A stretch of DNA of 64,000 nt from CAZLMW01 sp964560875 (GCA_964560875.1 CAZLMW010000025.1:12857-76856), one strand, 5' to 3'. Shown: positions 27,801 through 36,037, numbered from the stretch's first letter. Numbers and translations are program-made. Notes: generated by a model not told the origin, from the letters alone.

Positions 27801-28312
27801 TGGACAAGGTCGGATTCCGCCATCGCAAGGTCTACGTCGAGGGATTGCGGGCGTGGTTCTTCCTCGAATGCGGAGAGCGCCGTGACCTCGCGCGCGTCAA
27901 GGAGACGTTTGAGCGCATCGTCGACCACTTCGTCGACAAAGGTGACTGGCGATGGCGGTCGATGTTCCTGGCCACACTCGCCCTCATCGCGTCCCGAACG
28001 GGAGACGATCGCCGCGCCAAGGTGCTGCTGGATGAGTCGCGCCGGCTCGCCGACGGTCAACACGATCCCGCTGCCGGTGGCGTCTACGAGGTCTTCGCGG
28101 CCGGCGTTGAGCTGATCCAGGCAGACTCCGCAGCCAAGCCTGCAACCACGCAACGGCTCCGCAAGAGCGCCGCTCATCGGCTCGATTCGGTGCGATTGCC
28201 CCGCGACGGTCACACGATGGGAGGGGGCACCAAACCGCCCTTGACCGAGATGTGCTGCGAGGTTCGAACCGCGCTTCGGATCGTCGAGGCGATGGGGCTG
28301 ACGCCCGCCTAG
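24887..28312 (+). CDS. pseudokinase fused to STAND-type ATPase and TPR-like repeats
   Basis: A protein of about 1141 residues from ATG 24887. Residues 5-250 have the Ser/Thr kinase fold. The ATP-anchoring Lys40 (RECVVK) and the APE motif (181-183) are kept. The catalytic HRD-like loop is HGHLSPRS (144-151), with Asp replaced by His146 and Asn by Ser151. DFG is changed to GFG (164-166). Catalysis is therefore unlikely. A basic linker (RGKRRRRRE) follows. Next is an NB-ARC/STAND ATPase with Walker A GGVAGIGKS (347-355), Walker B PLLVLDGVDLL, an ITTRRR sensor and GIPLAIELAAAVM. About 400 residues of TPR-like helices finish the protein. Such proteins are ATP-dependent signal switches. The partner and signal are unknown. 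Confidence 0.85.
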   Translation: MTEQLGSYELVRRIVTGDTADLYLGRRHGAAGFTRECVVKRLHPQLAADDAAVHSFLFEARLTATLQHRNIAQVLDLGRIGGAYYAALELIDGPDLERALPRVDAKDPLRPDLAAWIVARAADGVHFAHEFRDPLSDEPLELVHGHLSPRSIVISRQGDVKLHGFGRLGSGRAHNRPGYAAPEFVNGAVVDRRADVYALGLLLRALTAHDSDPGLEAIIGKATADDPRDRYEHAGHLATALMRWLIMAGQPDCTAALGQWVAANLDDLCPSFSDTKPAGKRGKRRRRRETLELDGREITSEIFESSQHAIPRHNLPDGKPPRLYGRTAELGRVADHLDAGARAVALGGVAGIGKSRIARSIARSHVDAGGSAWVVDLSDVATAEAAAGRVANALGVGMSGNTTKDAAIAHIGRALARAPLPLLVLDGVDLLVDDAPGVIPPLLSECPPLRMLITTRRRVQVDGVVSVVVQPLSIPSEPRKAARSDAVRFFVSRVRRVRKDYRPKRSEVTTIVGILRRLDGIPLAIELAAAVMADCTARQLLQRLETPSEVLEVTGRSSRARMGKRARTLRDAIALSWTQLSDSERENLQQLVVFRGGFDAEAVGAVLGEGVDASAVIDGLVAHSMVREVDETQRWGGDKARNAASSPRRPRFVMFESVRAFVYEQPVDPEARTLTLQRHGRYYVEEGERNASLVTTHDGPPAVAWLMDDRDNLAAVHRRALRGKGEAEGGAETALRICLLLSRVMILRGPKATLMAMYDDAIDALNGLSTTDVAQMDQTLLARSLARYAEYQALGGNARDGEKYAKRATQIARATGDIGAIAAAHYGRGVCYRLSGRTEQAIAATTRARSLAQRVEDIALEAEALNITGSVYYDMCERNVAAKCFVAAQAAARHVGHGELVAQLTCNLGCVCVERGNTDRALAYFHEALGQARTEGDIRLEGSIHLYMAVAAQERGDMGLSRMHFQRSIDLLDKVGFRHRKVYVEGLRAWFFLECGERRDLARVKETFERIVDHFVDKGDWRWRSMFLATLALIASRTGDDRRAKVLLDESRRLADGQHDPAAGGVYEVFAAGVELIQADSAAKPATTQRLRKSAAHRLDSVRLPRDGHTMGGGTKPPLTEMCCEVRTALRIVEAMGLTPA

Positions 28313-28318
28313 AGCCGC

Positions 28319-29188
28319 CTAGAGCGGAAAGGCGAACACGAAGCCACGATTGCGCTTGGAGTCGCTGTCTCGCGTTGCCATCGCCTTGTAGAGCAGCTCC
28401 ACAGGGACCCAGAACGGCGGGTATTTGTACCGCGCGACGTCGAGGATGAGCACGCTGTCGGTGGGCGCGTGGTAGGCGGCCAGGGGCGAAAAATGGCCGC
28501 CTCCCTTGCCGTTGTCGCTGAGAACGCCGCGCTTGAAGTTGACCGCCATGTGCCAGCCGGGACGGCCGAGGAAAAGCTTGACCCGTTTGCGAAACGCCGC
28601 CGCCGAATCGACGGTCTCGCAGTCATTCGGTCCGCTCGTGGCCGGTTTCGTCCCGCCGGCATGGGCACAGCCGGCGCGCACACCGTTGGTCTGCAGCAAC
28701 ATCCGGTTCTGTTGCAGCGTCATGCCCCTTCGCGAGACACGGTCTGGGTTGACGTGTTCGCGCGCGCCCTTGTGAAAGATGTTGCACTGCGTGAACCACG
28801 GATACGGCGCATAGGGCTGGGTGCAGGGTTTGCTGCCGTCCATGGAGTTGAGGATCGTGGTCGCCGTTGCAACGCCGCAGAAAGACTGGGTGATTTGCTG
28901 CTCGGTATAGGCTTGGAGTCGCGCCTTGTCAGCGCAGTGGGTGCATTCTTCGAGCCGCCGCTGTCCCTCCGTCGTCAGGATCGACAACAAGCGCGACGGC
29001 AGCTTCTTGGCCCGGCATTGCTTCGGCGCGGGCCGGAAACGTTTCACGCAGGACATCGGTCCGGGCGCGGGCGACGGACCGGATTTCTGAACCGGGGTGG
29101 AACACGCTGCAAACGCACCGACGAGTGCGATCGCGATCAAGTGCGCATGTCGGTCGCGCCGAATGGGAGCAAGCATCGATTCATCCAT
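28319..29188 (-). CDS. phytochelatin-synthase-family lipoprotein
   Basis: A 289-residue protein with a signal ending in lipobox AFAAC (Cys29), so probably lipid-anchored. The papain-like phytochelatin synthase triad is complete: Cys104 in QSFCGVATATTILNSM, His232 in GGGHFSPLAAYH and Asp250 in VLILDVARYKYPPFWV. His and Asp are 18 residues apart, as in plant PCS. Plant enzymes transpeptidate glutathione into phytochelatins, while many bacterial forms only cut off glycine. Export would give access to periplasmic thiol peptides. It is the last gene of a five-gene operon, overlapping yhhQ by 8 bases. Extra cysteines (57, 82, 85, 122, 135, 174, 190) may bind metal. Confidence 0.85.
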   Translation of the reverse strand: MDESMLAPIRRDRHAHLIAIALVGAFAACSTPVQKSGPSPAPGPMSCVKRFRPAPKQCRAKKLPSRLLSILTTEGQRRLEECTHCADKARLQAYTEQQITQSFCGVATATTILNSMDGSKPCTQPYAPYPWFTQCNIFHKGAREHVNPDRVSRRGMTLQQNRMLLQTNGVRAGCAHAGGTKPATSGPNDCETVDSAAAFRKRVKLFLGRPGWHMAVNFKRGVLSDNGKGGGHFSPLAAYHAPTDSVLILDVARYKYPPFWVPVELLYKAMATRDSDSKRNRGFVFAFPL

Positions 29189-29963
29189 TGAGCTCAGCGA
29201 GCGGATCGATCTGCAGGTAGCCGCGAAGCCAGCGCACGCCCATGTAGAACGGCACGGTGTCGATCAGCGCGCAGACGAACTTGAACACATACCCCGAGGC
29301 GATGAGCGCGAACAACTGCGGCCAGATGGGTTGGTCGGCCTGGATCGGCAGCGCCTTGGCGTAGAAGTGGGTGATGAGGATGACCGCGGTGGAATCGACG
29401 AGCTGGCTCGCGAGGGTCGACGCGTTGTTGCGAAGCCACAGGTGCTTGCCTTTGGTCACGCGTTTCCAGAAGTGAAAGATGTACACATCACACATCTGCG
29501 CGGCCAGGTAGGCGATCATCGACGCGGCGACCGCGCCAAATGCCAGCGCGCGGATTTCGTAGAACACGGGAACGCGGCCGGCGGCGTCGCGGACCAATTC
29601 TCCGGTCGTTGGGTCGATCGCCTCGTAGCCCGGCAAGATGCCGCCCGACCAGAGCACTGCCACGACCCACACATTCAGCGCCAACCCCATCCACACGACG
29701 GCGCTGGCGCGGGCACGCCCGTAGAATTCGCTGATGAAATCGGTGCAGAGGAAGGTGACTGGATACGGCAAGACGCCCACGGCCAACACAAACGGGATCT
29801 TTGTGCCCGCCACCTCGAAGCTCATGTCGATGAAGCGGCTGATGCCGAGGATGTTGAGCATCGTCAACGAGCCGAGAAATAGCCCCGTCAGCACCAGAAA
29901 CACGCGTTCACGGCGCGCGTGAAGGGCCGAAGCCTCGATCGGATGTAGCGCGGGTTCAGCCAT
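29181..29963 (-). CDS. yhhQ: queuosine precursor transporter (YhhQ family)
   Basis: A 260-residue inner-membrane protein with about six helices and the YhhQ/COG1738 sequence pattern (GVLPYPVTFLCTDFISEFYG, QMCDVYIFHFWKR, NNASTLASQLVDS). The family salvages queuosine precursors (preQ0/preQ1) for tRNA modification. ATG 29963 is embedded in the 3' end of the TetR gene (ATGGCTGA overlap), so translation is coupled. The reading frame extends further upstream but into the TetR gene. A loop of about 30 residues rich in Asp/Thr/Gly after the third helix is longer than in the E. coli protein. Its position between a TetR gene and a phytochelatin-synthase-like gene is unusual for this housekeeping function. 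Confidence 0.88.
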   Translation of the reverse strand: MAEPALHPIEASALHARRERVFLVLTGLFLGSLTMLNILGISRFIDMSFEVAGTKIPFVLAVGVLPYPVTFLCTDFISEFYGRARASAVVWMGLALNVWVVAVLWSGGILPGYEAIDPTTGELVRDAAGRVPVFYEIRALAFGAVAASMIAYLAAQMCDVYIFHFWKRVTKGKHLWLRNNASTLASQLVDSTAVILITHFYAKALPIQADQPIWPQLFALIASGYVFKFVCALIDTVPFYMGVRWLRGYLQIDPLAELNG

Positions 29964-30609
29964 CGGCACGTTCGACGCGCAGCGTTGCCAGGGCTGTGTC
30001 GACGAGGTGCTCTTCAAGCGCCTTGATCAGACCGCTGTCGTCGCCATCGGGCAGGTCGAGGTCCAGCAGTGCGGCCAGTCCTTCGGCATCGGCGAGGGCG
30101 TAACGAATCGCGAGGAAGATCACGTTGGCGAGCTCAAGCCGCACACGGCGCAACGGTCGACCGGTTGCCGCCGCCACGAGCTCTCCGGCGACCTTGATGA
30201 ACGGCGTCAGGACATCCGCGTCGGCGTTGTTGGGATCGCCCGCGAGCGCGCCGTGATCCACGACCTGGCGCATCACGAGTCGGACGGCATCTCGCCGCTG
30301 CCTGGCGAACTGGAACGCCACGCGGACGCACTTGTCGATCAGCGTGGCGAGGTCATCATCGGCGGCTACGGCTTCCTCGAACGCGGTAGTGACGGAGCCG
30401 AGGTCTTCCCAAAGCGCGCCAACCGCTACGGTGTAGAGCGAATCCTTGGTCCCGAAATAGTGGTGCAGGGTGGCGACCGAGACATCGGAGGCGCGGGCGA
30501 TGTCGCGGGTCGAAACCCCGGTTGCTCCGCGCCGGCTGAACAAGCGCGTGGCAGCGGTGAGGATCCGAGCGCGCGTCGCTTCGGCATCAGCGTTACGAGG
30601 TCTAGCCAT
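29956..30609 (-). CDS. TetR-family transcriptional regulator
   Basis: A 217-residue regulator. The N-terminal helix-turn-helix is clear: ILTAATRLFSRRGATGVSTR, then DIARASDVSVATLHHYFGTKDSLY. The ligand-binding half is mostly helical and ends acidic (DLDLPDGDDSG). It is the third gene of the leftward operon and overlaps yhhQ by 8 bases. It likely senses a hydrophobic compound handled by the RND exporter immediately upstream and represses the operon promoter in front of the carotenoid oxygenase gene. That link is inferred from position. Confidence 0.88.
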   Translation of the reverse strand: MARPRNADAEATRARILTAATRLFSRRGATGVSTRDIARASDVSVATLHHYFGTKDSLYTVAVGALWEDLGSVTTAFEEAVAADDDLATLIDKCVRVAFQFARQRRDAVRLVMRQVVDHGALAGDPNNADADVLTPFIKVAGELVAAATGRPLRRVRLELANVIFLAIRYALADAEGLAALLDLDLPDGDDSGLIKALEEHLVDTALATLRVERADG

Positions 30610-30652
30610 TAGCCCATCGTCAACAACAGGGGCACGGATATCAAGGAATAGA

Positions 30653-32953
30653 TCAGATGCCCAGTTCGGGACTCTTGGCGATCCGCATCGGTCCGAGCTT
30701 GATGAGCGCCGGCACGAGCATGAGGTCTGCCAACAGCGCGACCACGAGCGTCATCGGTAGCATCGTCCCCATGATCTTCGTGGAGAAATAGTCGCTGGTC
30801 GCGTTGGGCAAGAAACCGATGACCAGGATCGCCGTCGTCATCACGATGGCGCGCCCGGCGAAGAGGAACGTGCGGCTGATGGCCTCGTCGTCGTTGGCGG
30901 CGCGTTGGGCCTCGACCCGGTAGCGCGACACGAAATGGATGGTGTCATCGACGCCGATGCCGATCGCCAGCATCGCGACGGCAAGGGTGTCCGAATCGAC
31001 CGGATCCCAGGCGAGCCCGACGTACCCACCCAGGGTCAGCAGCGGCAGCATGTTGGGCAACATCGACCAGAGGCCAACGCGCACGGATCGGGCCACGAAC
31101 ATCATCATGAACGCGATGATGGCGAACGACAGCGCCAGGCCCTGCGCCTGTCCGGCGAGGATTTCGTCGAGCCAGCTGCCCATCAAGTACCAGCCGCCGG
31201 TGACCTCCAGCTTGAGGTCGGGGCCCAGGTGTTTGGCTGCGAGGGCTCGGACCTGTCCACCGGCGCGCCGGGCCTCGCGAAACGCCGTTGTGTTCATGCG
31301 CACCGCGATGCGCAAAGACTTGCGATCGAAGTCGATCACCCGTGAAAGATCGCTGCCGCCGCCCATCTCGAAGAGCAGCAGGTACTGGGCGAACGCCTCG
31401 CGCGAGGTGGGGAGGCTGCCCTTGGGCGCATCGGCGAAGCTGTGGTGAATGCGCCGCATCAGGTCGACGAGCGACATCGCGGTGTCCACGTCCTCGAGCG
31501 CAACGACAGCGTCTTGAAAAGCCGCGACTCGCTTCATCGCGTCCGCCTCGAGGATTTGCCCGGGGCCGCTGCTGTGCACATACACCTCGAGCAGCGCGCT
31601 GCCCGAAAAGTGCCTCTCGAAGTAGCGCTGGTCGACGCGAACCACGTTATCTTCGGCCATCCGCGCCTGCATGTCGGCGTCGATGTTCATGACGCTGATG
31701 CCGTAGAGCGAAACAGCGAGGACGACCGCCCACATCGCCACGGTGGCCACCGGTTTGTCGGTCGAAAAGCGCCGCATCGCCGCGAGGACGCGGTCGATCG
31801 AGGCGTAAGCGCGGGATTGGTCGCTCCAGCGGTGATAGTCGGGGGCCGGCAACAGCGACAACAGCACGGGCATCGCGGTCACCGCGATCAGCAGCGCGAC
31901 GGCGACGCCGAACCCGAGCACGATGCCCAGCTGCCGAAACATCGGCGTTGGGACTAGCGACAGACACATGAAACCGACAAATGTCGTCATGGACGTGTAG
32001 AGGCAGGCCCGTCCGACATCGCTGGCGCTGCGGATGATCGCGTCGTGTTGGCTGTGTCCCTCGCCGAGCTCGAGCAGGTAGGCGCTGTACAGGTGAACCA
32101 CGTCTGAGAAGCCGACGATCATCACCACGGCTGGGACCATCGCGAGCATCACGTTGATCTCGGGGTTGAGGAACACGGAAAACGCCACGGTCCACGAGAT
32201 GGCCAGGACGCTGACCCCGCCCGTGACAAAGACCGGCAGCAGCGCGCGGAAGAGCACGAAAACAACGAGCAAAAGCGCGACGACGATGAACGGAAAGCGC
32301 GCTGTGAGGGTGCGCTTGCTCTCTTCGATCACCTCGAAAACCGTGGCGACCATGCCCGCCTTGTGCAGCTGCTCGCCCTTGATTCCGGCTTTCTCGAAGA
32401 TATCGAGCATCGCCTTGATCAGCTCGGGGCCACGTTCGGCTGGCCGATCCACGTTGGGGGTCAGTTCGACCACGATGGCGATATGGCGCGCGTCGGCTGA
32501 CAGCAATGTGCCGCGGATGTACTCGTCGTTTTGGAGCGCGGCGAGGACTTCGGGGGTCTTGTCCGGTTCGTCTTCAGCGGCGCGGGCGTAGCGTTTCACC
32601 TTGAGCATGCCGCCGCTCGCCCGGATCTCCTGTGCGTTGTAGATGCTGTCGACGCGCTGCACGTCCTCGAGTTCGAGGATCGCGTCGATCGCGTTCTGCA
32701 TCGCCTCGATGCGCTCCAGCGCGAGGGGCTCGTCGGCTTTGAAGCCCCAGATCAGAACTTCGTCGCTGCTGAACTCGCGCGCGAGGTCCAAGAAGCGGTG
32801 GAAGTCGGGGTTGTCCCCCATGAACATCGCGGCAAGAGACGTCGCGATGACGGCGCGGCTGGAGGTGTACCAAGCCGAAAAGACCGAGATGCCGAGCACG
32901 ATCGCCAGCGTGGCGATTCGGTGGCGCAGGATAAAGCGGAACCACGCCTGCAT
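30653..32953 (-). CDS. RND-superfamily (HAE3/MMPL-like) lipid or hydrophobe exporter
   Basis: A 766-residue inner-membrane protein with twelve helices in two halves, each with a periplasmic loop of about 170-200 residues. It starts with one helix (FILRHRIATLAIVLGISVFS), then a soluble loop with FMGDNPDFHRFLD. Helix bundles contain AMVPAVVMIVGFSDVVHLYS and AIGIGVDDTIHFVSRY, the GVDDxxH/GFSDxxHLY proton-relay region of the HAE3/MMPL/HpnN class. These move hydrophobic lipids such as hopanoids, steroids or mycolates. It lies 39 bp after the carotenoid oxygenase and 43 bp before the TetR gene, which suggests export of an apocarotenoid- or terpenoid-like lipid. Confidence 0.88.
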   Translation of the reverse strand: MQAWFRFILRHRIATLAIVLGISVFSAWYTSSRAVIATSLAAMFMGDNPDFHRFLDLAREFSSDEVLIWGFKADEPLALERIEAMQNAIDAILELEDVQRVDSIYNAQEIRASGGMLKVKRYARAAEDEPDKTPEVLAALQNDEYIRGTLLSADARHIAIVVELTPNVDRPAERGPELIKAMLDIFEKAGIKGEQLHKAGMVATVFEVIEESKRTLTARFPFIVVALLLVVFVLFRALLPVFVTGGVSVLAISWTVAFSVFLNPEINVMLAMVPAVVMIVGFSDVVHLYSAYLLELGEGHSQHDAIIRSASDVGRACLYTSMTTFVGFMCLSLVPTPMFRQLGIVLGFGVAVALLIAVTAMPVLLSLLPAPDYHRWSDQSRAYASIDRVLAAMRRFSTDKPVATVAMWAVVLAVSLYGISVMNIDADMQARMAEDNVVRVDQRYFERHFSGSALLEVYVHSSGPGQILEADAMKRVAAFQDAVVALEDVDTAMSLVDLMRRIHHSFADAPKGSLPTSREAFAQYLLLFEMGGGSDLSRVIDFDRKSLRIAVRMNTTAFREARRAGGQVRALAAKHLGPDLKLEVTGGWYLMGSWLDEILAGQAQGLALSFAIIAFMMMFVARSVRVGLWSMLPNMLPLLTLGGYVGLAWDPVDSDTLAVAMLAIGIGVDDTIHFVSRYRVEAQRAANDDEAISRTFLFAGRAIVMTTAILVIGFLPNATSDYFSTKIMGTMLPMTLVVALLADLMLVPALIKLGPMRIAKSPELGI

Positions 32954-32992
32954 GACGCGACGATGCGGGATTGTTGGTGGCTGGGCAAGCCG

Positions 32993-34480
32993 TCAGCGCG
33001 CGGCGAGGAAGTTGCCGTGAAAGGTCATCGGGACGTGGTGGTCGAAATGGCAGCGGGCGAGCGCTTCACGGCTGGGATCGGCGGCGTCGAGTACGGCGAC
33101 GTGGCTGGTGTCGATGACCGGATCGTAGACGAGCGTCAGCAACCAGCCGTCGTCTTCGGCGGTCGCGCCGGGTCGCGGCACGAACACGGGTTCGCTGGGC
33201 CAGCAACCGGGGCGAGATTGGCTCGCGATGGCGTCTCCCGTCTGTGAATCGACCTTGATGATGCGCTCGTCGGCGAAGTCACCCGCGTCGCCCTGGCACA
33301 TCCACACGTACCGGTGCGCCCTGCCCTCGACGCGCGGATTGACGCGCGCGAACTCGCCGTAGACTTCGCCCACATCGGTGGTGGTCATCGTCTTGGCCGA
33401 CAAATCGATCCGGCATTGTGCGTAGCGCCCTTTGTAGTCTCCGCGCGGATTCGTGGGCCGTGTCGTCGCGTCGTTGCCGGCGTGGATTAGATCGCCGACG
33501 CCCTGCATCGAGTCGAAGTTGTCGTAACGGCACAGGTCGAAGCGAATCGTCCCGTCGTCCGTCGAAAAGCCGTTGCCGAAGTGCCAGACCCAGAACGGAT
33601 CGGCCTCAAAACGCGTGACGTTGGCTGGGTCATCGAGCGGCACGACGACAACTTCCATGCCGAGATCTGGCCGCCAAGCGAATGTCTTGTGGGCTGGTCG
33701 CATCATCGCGAGCGCTCGCCAGACGTTGATCTTCACCGGTGAGATGAGGGCCACGAGGTGGTTTTCGGTGGCGACGAAGTCGTGAATCATCGTCGGAAAA
33801 CGCAGGGCAACCGTGCTGATCCGGCGCGCCGGTCGCTGCGCATGCCACGCGTAGAAATCCAGGTGCGACGTGACGCCGTAGCGCACGCCGATATTGAAGA
33901 CCGTGTCGAGCGCGTCGACCCGATGCGGATGGGCGGAAAACGGGCCCACGACAGCCCCGCCGAGATCGGTTTCGCCGATGGTTTGCAGCGTGTCGGGATC
34001 GAGCTCGTAGGGTTTGCCGACTTCCATCAGCGCAAAGAGTCGCCCCTGCCACGGCAAGACATTCGTATTCGCCGCGTTTTTGATCTTGCCAGTCCATGCC
34101 TTGCTGATGCGCGACCACAACGGGGCCGACCAGCCATAGCGAAGTCCCCCTGCCGCGCGCTCTTCCAGCAGTCCGTCGGTTTGCACGAGCGCAGCCGCGC
34201 CCTCTGCTCGTCCGTCGCCGAAACGAACGGCAACCACGCCCCCGTCGCCTTCGAACCAGTGGCTGTACACATCTCCAAACGGTGCGACCTGCATGGCCCC
34301 GTTTCGATACAGCGTGCCCTGCAGCCCAGCGGGGAGTTCGCCCTCGATCCGCAGCTGCTCGAATCCGTGTTCGCGCGGCAGGTTGCGCATGACCGACGTC
34401 CAGTCCCGGTTCGGATCGCCCGTCTGGGCATCGGTGTTGGTGGTCGACGAGGACTTTTTTTGCATGGCGTCGAAGGGCAT
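32993..34480 (-). CDS. carotenoid cleavage oxygenase family enzyme
   Basis: A 495-residue RPE65/CCD-family non-heme iron dioxygenase, which splits C=C bonds of carotenoids or stilbenes. ATG 34480 follows GGGAG by about six bases. A longer reading frame upstream lacks support. The four iron-binding histidines are visible in conserved blocks: His184 (SAHPH), His233 (MIHDFVATENH), His300 (WVWHFGNGF) and His488 (MTFHGNFL). The N-terminal TLYRNGAMQVAPFG block is also typical. No signal peptide, so cytoplasmic or membrane-associated. First gene of the RND-TetR-YhhQ-PCS operon and divergent from another TetR gene. Confidence 0.92.
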   Translation of the reverse strand: MPFDAMQKKSSSTTNTDAQTGDPNRDWTSVMRNLPREHGFEQLRIEGELPAGLQGTLYRNGAMQVAPFGDVYSHWFEGDGGVVAVRFGDGRAEGAAALVQTDGLLEERAAGGLRYGWSAPLWSRISKAWTGKIKNAANTNVLPWQGRLFALMEVGKPYELDPDTLQTIGETDLGGAVVGPFSAHPHRVDALDTVFNIGVRYGVTSHLDFYAWHAQRPARRISTVALRFPTMIHDFVATENHLVALISPVKINVWRALAMMRPAHKTFAWRPDLGMEVVVVPLDDPANVTRFEADPFWVWHFGNGFSTDDGTIRFDLCRYDNFDSMQGVGDLIHAGNDATTRPTNPRGDYKGRYAQCRIDLSAKTMTTTDVGEVYGEFARVNPRVEGRAHRYVWMCQGDAGDFADERIIKVDSQTGDAIASQSRPGCWPSEPVFVPRPGATAEDDGWLLTLVYDPVIDTSHVAVLDAADPSREALARCHFDHHVPMTFHGNFLAAR

Positions 34481-34522
34481 CGTGCTCTCCCGAATCGATG
34501 GAGTTGTGGCCGGCAGGAAGTT

Positions 34523-34592
34523 GCGTCGGCAATGTAAGCGCTGATAACATTCGCAGCGACGACCTTGCAATGCCCGGTGCCGACGGGCATTG
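34523..34592. promoter_or_regulatory. operator-like palindromes between carotenoid oxygenase and TetR genes
   Basis: A perfect 9-bp inverted repeat, CAATGCCCG (34568-34576) and CGGGCATTG (34584-34592) around a 7-base centre, lies 66-90 bases before the TetR start. A looser palindrome with cores AATGT and ACATT lies at about 34523-34557, close to the carotenoid oxygenase start. TetR proteins bind such symmetric sites and often control divergent promoters, so these are candidate operators. A transcript hairpin is the alternative for the perfect repeat. Confidence 0.45.
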
Positions 34593-34657
34593 GAGCAAAG
34601 GGGTCGGGTCGCCCCGCCGAAGCGACAGACAAAGACCGTACAGCTACGAGGGAAACG

Positions 34658-35332
34658 ATGAACCGGCCCAGCTATCACCACGGCAACCTCCGCGCGGCTC
34701 TCGTCGCCGCGGGCACCGAACTCATCGCCGAGTCGGGCGTCGAAGCGGTCAATATGCGCGAACTGGCGCGTCGGGCTGGGGTGTCATCGGCGGCGCCGTA
34801 TCGCCATTTCGCGGACAAGGACACGCTGCTCGCGGCCATCGCCGCCCAGGGTTTTGAGCGCCTCGTCGATCGCATGCGGGAAGTGGTCGCTGATGCCGAC
34901 GATGCGTCGGAGGGGTTCGCGCGCCAGGGGATGGCGTTCAGCACGTTCGCGATCGCCAACCCCGCGCATTTTCGGGTGATGTATCTGCCGCACCTGCACG
35001 ACGAAGAGCGGTTTCCGGACGTCGTTGCGCTGTCGCAGGAGGCAACTGGGCTGCTGTTCGGTCAGATCAAGGCCGCGCAACAGGCTGGGTTGGTTGCCAA
35101 CTTCGATGTGCAACATATCGCGCTGGCCGCGCTCGCCCTCGTCTACGGCACCGCCCGTCTCTTCGTCGATGGCGTGATCCCCGATTCGGACCCTTGCATC
35201 GCGCAGCAGGTGACCGCCGCGGTGATCGAGGTCATGGGCAAAGGCATCGCGCCGCGGGCTGGCCAGGACTCCGAGCGCCCTCAATCCATCGCGACGATCC
35301 AGGCGCGCCTGATGCCCTTCGCGGGCGAGTGA
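34658..35332 (+). CDS. TetR-family regulator with WHG-like ligand domain
   Basis: A 224-residue regulator. ATG 34658 is preceded by GAGGGA. The upstream part of the open frame is not needed. The helix-turn-helix covers residues 10-55: NLRAALVAAGTELIAESGVE, then ELARRAGVSSAAPYRHFADKD. The C-terminal half includes ANPAHFRVMYLPHLH, the pattern of the TetR WHG subfamily. It is divergent from the carotenoid oxygenase operon across DNA with palindromes, so it is the better candidate repressor of that operon. The TetR inside the operon may act on the same or another promoter. It converges with the peptidase gene, three bases apart. Confidence 0.88.
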   Translation: MNRPSYHHGNLRAALVAAGTELIAESGVEAVNMRELARRAGVSSAAPYRHFADKDTLLAAIAAQGFERLVDRMREVVADADDASEGFARQGMAFSTFAIANPAHFRVMYLPHLHDEERFPDVVALSQEATGLLFGQIKAAQQAGLVANFDVQHIALAALALVYGTARLFVDGVIPDSDPCIAQQVTAAVIEVMGKGIAPRAGQDSERPQSIATIQARLMPFAGE

Positions 35333-35335
35333 GTG

Positions 35336-35983
35336 TCAGGCGATCGGCCCGGTGATTCGTCCCGTGAGCTGGTCGGTGAGCGCCAGCAGGACAACGCGGG
35401 TCGCCAGGACGAGATCGTCCAGCTGCCAGGTCATGCCACCGACCGAGCGCGGTTTGCCCGGCATCGGCAGGTGCACAAACAGCGTCAGGGGACGTGGATC
35501 GAGGCGTTCCGCGATCTCGAGCGCGGCAAAGTAGGTGCTGTTGCAGACGTAGCGGCCGGCGTCGTCTGAGACGCGGGCGGGCAGACCATGGCGTCGAATT
35601 CTGGCTGCGATTGCGCCGGTGGCGATGCTCGATTCCAGTTTGTCTGCGATTCCAAATCCGCAATGACAGCGTTCACCCATCGGCAGGACGTTGTCGACGT
35701 CGGGGCGCGACGCAGTTCGTTCGTTGGCCGCCAGCCGTTCGACGCGGATCTCGGTCGCGTTGACCGCCACGCCGAGGTGAAGGCCGATCGCAGGCCGCAT
35801 TTCGCTGTAGCTGCGTTGAATGCAAGCCGCTGCACGTTCGAAGGAAACCGGCAGCGTCGTCGACCGGATCGCAAACCCCGGCCGGCGTCGACCGTCGAGC
35901 GCGGTCGCGACGCGCGCCGTGGGGTTGTCATCGACCCCTGGAAAAGGGCCAAAACCGGTCAGCCAAATGGTCCGTGTCGTCAC
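35336..35983 (-). CDS. pyroglutamyl-peptidase I-like (C15) cysteine peptidase
   Basis: A 215-residue C15 peptidase, which removes N-terminal pyroglutamate from peptides in the cytoplasm. It has the N-terminal LTGFGPFPGVDDNPTARVA block. The catalytic Cys lies in DAGRYVCNSTYFAAL and the His in LFVHLPMPGKPR, matching the Cys144/His168 region of known enzymes. The Glu position seems to lie in VAVNATEIRVERLAANE. Length fits the family. It is divergent from the radical SAM gene, with about 55 bp between. Function in this context is not evident. Confidence 0.85.
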   Translation of the reverse strand: MTTRTIWLTGFGPFPGVDDNPTARVATALDGRRRPGFAIRSTTLPVSFERAAACIQRSYSEMRPAIGLHLGVAVNATEIRVERLAANERTASRPDVDNVLPMGERCHCGFGIADKLESSIATGAIAARIRRHGLPARVSDDAGRYVCNSTYFAALEIAERLDPRPLTLFVHLPMPGKPRSVGGMTWQLDDLVLATRVVLLALTDQLTGRITGPIA

Positions 35984-36037
35984 ATCGCCATGATACCGTA
36001 GCCGCGCGCGGGTCGACGAAAACTTCGCGAGGTTCCG

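Noticed and set aside
34523..34592. Possible riboswitch upstream of the TetR gene
   Set aside because: Only simple palindromes are visible, with no conserved riboswitch core. A protein operator is the simpler reading.
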